Below the pieces are notes generated by a model, which saw nothing but the letters and a program-made list of their open reading frames with translations, did no database searches and was not told the origin of the DNA. A stretch of DNA of 11,069 nucleotides from the NCBI GenBank assembly GCA_937919795.1, contig CALFOA010000016.1, positions 1-11,069 of the forward strand. The letters are read 5' to 3'. Made by a program: the position numbers and the translations under genes. Source of the stretch: an uncultured Neisseria sp. Lineage in GTDB: Bacteria > Pseudomonadota > Gammaproteobacteria > Burkholderiales > Neisseriaceae. Positions within the stretch are counted from its first letter, which is position 1, and each line of letters starts with the position of its first letter. Shown here piece by piece: positions 7,390 through 11,069 of this stretch.

Positions 7390-7950
7390 TTAATTCAAAA
7401 ACTGCGAAGGATCGTTTTTCTTCACCCGCCGCGCGGTTACATAGCGGCTGGTCCAGTATTTATTGCTCAAACTCGTGATTTCAATATTTTTACCGGTACG
7501 CGGCGCATGGATGAAACGGTCGTTGCCGATATAAAGCCCCACATGGGAAATCCGGCGGCCTGAAGTATTGAAAAACACCATATCGCCCGGCTGTAACGCG
7601 CTGCGGCTGACTTGCGTTCCCACTTTAGCCTGTTCGGATGAGGTTCTGGGCAGATTCACCTGCATGGTACGGCGGAAAATATATTGCATAAATGCGCTGC
7701 AATCCATACCGGTGGTAGGCGAGGTGCCGCCGAAACGGTAAGCCACGCCGAGCAAACTCATGGCGCTGCCGATTAATTGGTCGGCTTCATTCTGGCTCAC
7801 CTGGCGGCCGGCAGGCATCGGCTGGTACATTTCACCGGCGGTCAAACGGATAAGCTGCTCCAAATCATCCGCTCTCGCTTCCTGCGTATTGCATAACAGC
7901 GCCAAGAGCATAGCCGGCAGAGATAATCCTATTTTTTTCCAATACGTCAT
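7390..7950 (-). CDS. Secreted NlpC/P60 family cysteine peptidase
   Basis: A 186-residue peptidoglycan endopeptidase of the NlpC/P60 family, expected to cleave stem-peptide bonds in the periplasm. Residues 1-27 are a signal peptide (MTYWKKIGL, a hydrophobic core, then ARA before DDLEQ). A Cys in the core lacks a proper lipobox, so I do not call a lipoprotein. The catalytic domain shows YRFGGTSPTTGMDCSAF with nucleophile Cys84, LQPGDMVFF, SHVGLYIG with His136, and RFIHAPRTG with His148. The usual DCSGF is DCSAF. A GTG at 8043 or an ATG at 8022 would add 31 or 24 residues before the signal peptide, so I chose the ATG at 7950. That ATG overlaps the stop of a 21-codon upstream frame as ATGA. Confidence 0.93.
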   Translation of the reverse strand: MTYWKKIGLSLPAMLLALLCNTQEARADDLEQLIRLTAGEMYQPMPAGRQVSQNEADQLIGSAMSLLGVAYRFGGTSPTTGMDCSAFMQYIFRRTMQVNLPRTSSEQAKVGTQVSRSALQPGDMVFFNTSGRRISHVGLYIGNDRFIHAPRTGKNIEITSLSNKYWTSRYVTARRVKKNDPSQFLN

Positions 7951-8300
7951 TCCAACATTTCCATCCAAATGCCTCTCGGCTGGGTACTCGCCGCCACGAT
8001 AGCGCCATACATTTCCCAACATCACCTTAACCGGTCTTTGCACATTTTTTCAGCGAAAAAACCAAGCCGTTGCCGCCCTTACCAGCGGTTTACTGGGTGT
8101 TTTGTCGCTCTATCTGCTGTTTGATGATGCTGAGAAGCTGAGAGGGGTGCGAGCGGCTCAGCGCCCGCGGTGTTCCGAATTTCAGATAATTATCTGTAAA
8201 TATAGACTTTTTCCAGCCAAATAACAAAAAAGCATTTTTCTCAAAACGCTTTATGCTATGCTATGTTCGCTGCCAGAATCCGTAAGATACCGCAAATTCT
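7951..8300. other. Intergenic gap between divergent NlpC/P60 and AarF/UbiB genes
   Basis: About 350 nt without a gene I can support. It should hold the promoters of both divergent units. Visible items: a perfect 14-bp palindrome CAGATAATTATCTG at 8183-8196; a pentanucleotide run TATGC-TATGC-TATGT at 8252-8266; a 21-codon minus frame at 7947-8012 that overlaps the peptidase start; and a plus-strand hydrophobic open stretch (8003-8221) without a start codon. No convincing -35/-10 pair was found for either gene. Confidence 0.6.
8183..8196. promoter_or_regulatory. 14-bp perfect palindrome, candidate operator
   Basis: CAGATAATTATCTG is a perfect palindrome in the A/T-rich part of the divergent intergenic region, 104 nt before the AarF/UbiB start and 232 nt from the peptidase start. 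The GATAAT/ATTATC halves faintly recall Fur-type hexamers, but the standard 19-bp Fur box is not present. Only the symmetry is observed; binding is a guess. Confidence 0.35.
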
Positions 8301-9950
8301 ATGATGATACCAACTTTACTTGCCATGCGAGATTTTTCCCGGCTGCGGGAAATTATAGCCATCTTAACCAAATATGGCTTGGGCGAATTCGTTCAACGCA
8401 TCAAGTTATCCGGCCAAACCTTAAGCGAAATCGAGGCCAAACCGGAAAGCCGCTACCTCAGCACACCGCGCCGTTTCCGGCTGGCTTTTGAAGAACTCGG
8501 CCCTACTTTCGTGAAACTCGGCCAAATTCTCTCCACCCGCGTCGACATTTTCAATGCCGAATGGATAGAAGAATTCGAACAACTGCAAAGCAATGTCGCC
8601 CCGATTCCGGTAAGCGATATTCAAGCGCTGGTAGCATCCAGCTTAGGCCAGCCTTTCCAGAATGTATTCAGCAGCATAGACCCCAAGCCCATCGGCAGCG
8701 CCTCGATTGCCCAAGTGCACAAAGCGGTATTACACAGCGGCGAAGTGGTGGCGGTAAAAATCAAACGGCCGGACATTGAAAAAGTGGTCAGCGCCGATTT
8801 GCGCATTCTCACCCACCTCGCCAACCTGATTGAATCGGAAATTCCCGAAGCGCGCCGCTATCAGCCGGTGCAGATGGTGCAGTATTTTGCCCGCAGCTTG
8901 GCCAAAGAAACCGATTTATCCGTGGAGTTGCGCTATATGCAACGCTTCGGCCAAACCTTCAACGGCCACGGCTATGTTCATATTCCTACCGTATACAGCG
9001 ATTATTCCAACCGCCAGATTCTGGTTCAGGAACACATCGGCGATACCCTACTGCGCAACCTCACGCTCGACAGCCTGCCACAGGATACCCGCAGCACACT
9101 GGCACACCGCATCACCGAAGCACTGTTTACCATGATTCTGAAACAGGGCTTTTTCCATGCCGATCCGCATCCGGGCAATATTTTTATCAATGCCGACGGC
9201 CAGATTACGCTGATCGATTTCGGTTTGGTTGGCCACCTCTCCAGCACCCGCCGCCGCGAAATCATCGACCTGATCAACGCCCTCACCCGCCGCGACCAGT
9301 TCACCATGCAATATGTATTGAGCAACTGGGCGCAAGGCGAGTTGCCCGATGAAAACCTGCTGGGCGCCGATGTATTGGAAATGCTGCTCAACTACGAACA
9401 CACCGCCATGCGCGATTTGCGCATCAGCCAAGTGATCAACGACATCACCCAGATCATGCGCCAACACGGCTTAACCCTGCCCGGCGATTTGGTGATGCTG
9501 TTTAAAACCCTGATTACCTTGGAAGGGGTGGTCAAACAGCTAGACGGCAGCGCCGAAATGCTGGATAAAGCCAAGCCGATAGTGGAAGCCGTGGTCAAAG
9601 AGCGCTTTTCCAGCGACCACATCGCGCAAAAAGGCAAGATGCACAGCCTCACCCTACTGCAAGCCTTGGATGAATTGCCGCAAAACATCATCCGCTTGTC
9701 GCGCCGCGTTCAAAAAGGCCAGCTCAACCTTAATCTGGATGTGAAACGGCTGGAGCAACTCAGCCACCAGCTTGACCGCGCCACCAACCGCCTCACCATG
9801 GGCATCGTTACCGGTGCGCTGATTATCGGCTCATCCATCGTGATGAGCATCAATACCGGCTCTAAATTTATCGGCTTTATCGGCTATCTGATTGCCTTTG
9901 CCAACAGCATTTGGTTGATTTGGTCAATTTGGCGTTCGGGTAAGCATTAG
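8301..9950 (+). CDS. AarF/UbiB (ABC1) family atypical kinase
   Basis: A 549-residue member of the ABC1/ADCK/UbiB atypical kinase family, whose members support ubiquinone biosynthesis or lipid handling by ATPase or kinase-like activity. Motifs in order: KxGQ (KLGQ, 72-75, followed by ILSTR), the alanine-rich-loop counterpart SASIAQVHK (133-141), the ATP-site lysine in VAVKIKRPD (K153), the ExD motif KETD (E203, D205), HADPHPGNIF (286-295) and the metal-binding LIDFG (D306). Two C-terminal membrane helices (about 498-517 and 522-545) anchor it. The loop reads DPHPGN, where E. coli UbiB has DMHPGN, and the N-terminus differs from classical UbiB, so it may be a paralogue rather than the canonical ubiB; I leave the symbol empty. 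The start is uncertain: ATGATG at 8301-8306 has only a weak ribosome site. Confidence 0.93.
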   Translation: MMIPTLLAMRDFSRLREIIAILTKYGLGEFVQRIKLSGQTLSEIEAKPESRYLSTPRRFRLAFEELGPTFVKLGQILSTRVDIFNAEWIEEFEQLQSNVAPIPVSDIQALVASSLGQPFQNVFSSIDPKPIGSASIAQVHKAVLHSGEVVAVKIKRPDIEKVVSADLRILTHLANLIESEIPEARRYQPVQMVQYFARSLAKETDLSVELRYMQRFGQTFNGHGYVHIPTVYSDYSNRQILVQEHIGDTLLRNLTLDSLPQDTRSTLAHRITEALFTMILKQGFFHADPHPGNIFINADGQITLIDFGLVGHLSSTRRREIIDLINALTRRDQFTMQYVLSNWAQGELPDENLLGADVLEMLLNYEHTAMRDLRISQVINDITQIMRQHGLTLPGDLVMLFKTLITLEGVVKQLDGSAEMLDKAKPIVEAVVKERFSSDHIAQKGKMHSLTLLQALDELPQNIIRLSRRVQKGQLNLNLDVKRLEQLSHQLDRATNRLTMGIVTGALIIGSSIVMSINTGSKFIGFIGYLIAFANSIWLIWSIWRSGKH

Positions 9951-10000
9951 ATACAAACCTGTTATAAAAATAAAACTGCGTCGGCAAATGCAGATGGATC

Positions 10001-10061
10001 ATGCCTGTCTGAAAACGAGCTTGCATGTTTCTGCGAAGCTAAAAAACTTTCAGACAGGCAT
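10001..10061. terminator. Inverted DUS pair with long loop, putative terminator
   Basis: TGCCTGTCTGAA at 10002-10013 and its reverse complement at 10049-10060 make a 14-bp perfect stem (10001-10014 with 10048-10061). The 33-nt loop contains its own small hairpin (AGCTT at 10018-10022 with AAGCT at 10036-10040). It lies 50 nt after the AarF/UbiB stop and 48 nt before the menA start. No U-tract follows, so termination is less certain than at the other pairs. Confidence 0.65.
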
Positions 10062-10109
10062 CCGGATCTTTCCATTTATTGAGCCGACTTTCAACCTACC
10101 GAAAATCCC

Positions 10110-11003
10110 ATGAACACATCCGCTTTACGCTACTGGCTGGCCGCCTCACGCCTGCGCACCCTACCCCTCGCCGCCGCTTCAATCTTGTGCGGCGGCTATC
10201 TCGCTTTAGTACAAGGTAATTTTCGCCCCGGCATTTTGTTGCTTTGCCTGGCCACCGCTGTTGCACTACAAATTTTCAGCAATCTGGCCAATGATTACGG
10301 CGACGCGCAAAACGGTGCTGACCATAACGGCCGCCAAGGCCCGGCGCGCATGGTGGCTTCCGGCCGTTTGTCTGCCGCCGCCATGCGCCGCGCCTTGTTG
10401 ATCATGGCACTCATCTGCTGCTTGCTCGGCATTCTGTTATTAAGTACCGCCTTAAGCGTGTCCGCTATCGGCTGGCTGTTTTGGCTGGCCGTCGGCGCCG
10501 CCTGCATTCTCGCCGCCTATCGCTATACCGCCGGCAGCCAACCTTATGGCTATGCCGGTTGGGGCGATGCCGCGGTCTGCCTGTTTTTCGGCTGGGTCGG
10601 CGTGTTGGGTTCGGCCTATCTGCAAACCGGCGACTTTGAAGCAAGCGCACTGCTGCCTGCCACCGCTTTGGGTTTATGGTGTAGCATGGTGTTAAACCTC
10701 AATAATATGCGCGACATCCGCAGCGACTTGGCCGCCGGCAAACTCACCGTCGCCGCCCGGCTGGGGTTGCCGTTGGCCACACATTATCATCATGTTCTGG
10801 CCTTATCAGCAGCAGCATTGTGGACGATCTGGCTGATTATCCTGCCCGCTACCCCCCTGTGGCCGCATTTTGTTTTGTGGTTGCTGACTGGATTTCATTT
10901 GTTTCAAGTACGCCAAGTAAATGGCTACGCTTTCGATCCTTTATTACCGCGCTGGAGCCTCAGCATTTTGTTGTGGAGCGTTCTGCTCTGCTTCTCTGCC
11001 TGA
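10110..11003 (+). CDS. menA: 1,4-dihydroxy-2-naphthoate polyprenyltransferase (MenA, UbiA superfamily)
   Basis: A 297-residue polytopic membrane prenyltransferase. The first Asp-rich motif is SNLANDYGDAQNGAD (57-71) with Asp62, Asp65 and Asp71, and the second is NNMRDIRSDLAAGKLTVAARLG (198-219) with Asp202 and Asp206. RLRTLPLAA near the N-terminus, GPARMVASG (77-85) and YRYTAGSQPYGYAGWGD (137-153) also fit MenA rather than UbiA. About eight or nine hydrophobic helices are visible. MenA attaches the prenyl chain to dihydroxynaphthoate in menaquinone synthesis; whether this organism makes menaquinone cannot be judged here. No ribosome site is obvious before the ATG at 10110. It lies downstream of the AarF/UbiB gene, separated by a DUS hairpin. 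Confidence 0.92.
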   Translation: MNTSALRYWLAASRLRTLPLAAASILCGGYLALVQGNFRPGILLLCLATAVALQIFSNLANDYGDAQNGADHNGRQGPARMVASGRLSAAAMRRALLIMALICCLLGILLLSTALSVSAIGWLFWLAVGAACILAAYRYTAGSQPYGYAGWGDAAVCLFFGWVGVLGSAYLQTGDFEASALLPATALGLWCSMVLNLNNMRDIRSDLAAGKLTVAARLGLPLATHYHHVLALSAAALWTIWLIILPATPLWPHFVLWLLTGFHLFQVRQVNGYAFDPLLPRWSLSILLWSVLLCFSA

Positions 11004-11069
11004 ACCATTTATCGGAAACAGCGCCCATCTGCAAAAAAATTTGAGGAAAATGCTTGAATTTCATTGAAA
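11004..11069. other. Short 3' flank with no recognisable feature
   Basis: 66 nt after the menA stop. It holds an A-run (about 11033-11039) but no clear hairpin, DUS or gene start. Confidence 0.5.

Noticed and set aside
6923..7393. 156-codon plus-strand frame spanning the 80-nt repeat, a DUS hairpin and the 71-residue gene
   Set aside because: The peptide is translated from repeat and terminator DNA (SYSGLTRVS and RVKPEHDE come from the palindromes) and is antisense to a better-supported gene.
7951..8043. GTG-initiated extension of the NlpC/P60 protein
   Set aside because: It would place 31 polar residues before a normal signal peptide; the ATG at 7950 puts the signal peptide at the N-terminus.
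8252..8266. TATGC pentanucleotide run as a phase-variation tract
   Set aside because: Only about three units, one imperfect, and outside a coding frame; too short to support slippage-driven switching.
2574..10061. The four DUS hairpins as a CRISPR array or integron attC sites
   Set aside because: They are kilobases apart, lie at gene ends, and share only the 12-nt uptake word; there is no regular repeat-spacer pattern or integrase.

Overview
The window looks like chromosomal DNA from a Neisseria-type betaproteobacterium. The best evidence is a 12-nt word, TGCCTGTCTGAA, present eight times as four inverted pairs. I recognise it as the TG-wadDUS dialect of the Neisseriaceae DNA uptake sequence, described for Neisseria wadsworthii. 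A close relative of that species is therefore the best guess. Species-level assignment is an inference from this word alone.

Layout. 1-2556 (+): the 3' part of pntA followed by complete pntB, encoding the membrane proton-translocating NAD(P) transhydrogenase. 2575-2610: DUS hairpin between convergent genes. 2658-4749 (-): a compact three-gene operon of a medium-chain (quinone oxidoreductase-like) dehydrogenase, an NTF2/SnoaL-like small protein and an atypical short-chain dehydrogenase, with a divergent LysR-type regulator at 4910-5782 (+). 5861-5904: a second DUS hairpin, again between convergent genes. 5912-6942 (-): lrgA-lrgB. 6986-7065: an 80-nt inverted-repeat element. 7092-7134: third DUS hairpin. 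7163-7950 (-): a secreted NlpC/P60 cysteine peptidase with a 71-residue cytosolic-looking hypothetical protein just downstream. 7951-8300: a gap of about 350 nt with a 14-bp palindrome and no gene I can support. 8301-9950 (+): an AarF/UbiB (ABC1) atypical kinase. 10001-10061: fourth DUS hairpin. 10110-11003 (+): a MenA-type UbiA-family prenyltransferase. The last 66 nt hold nothing recognisable.

Functionally this is mostly core metabolism and envelope biology: NADPH/proton coupling (PntAB), quinone-linked functions (AarF/UbiB, MenA), holin-like or pyruvate-linked LrgAB, and peptidoglycan hydrolysis (NlpC/P60). The most accessory-looking piece is the LysR/MDR/NTF2/SDR cassette, which is bounded on both sides by inverted DUS pairs. 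I see no CRISPR array, tRNA, rRNA, insertion sequence or phage gene. I do not see a clearly novel defence or mobile system; the second-look items are the DUS-bounded redox cassette, the SDR without its catalytic tyrosine, the 80-nt repeat, and the two quinone-related genes of unclear pathway.
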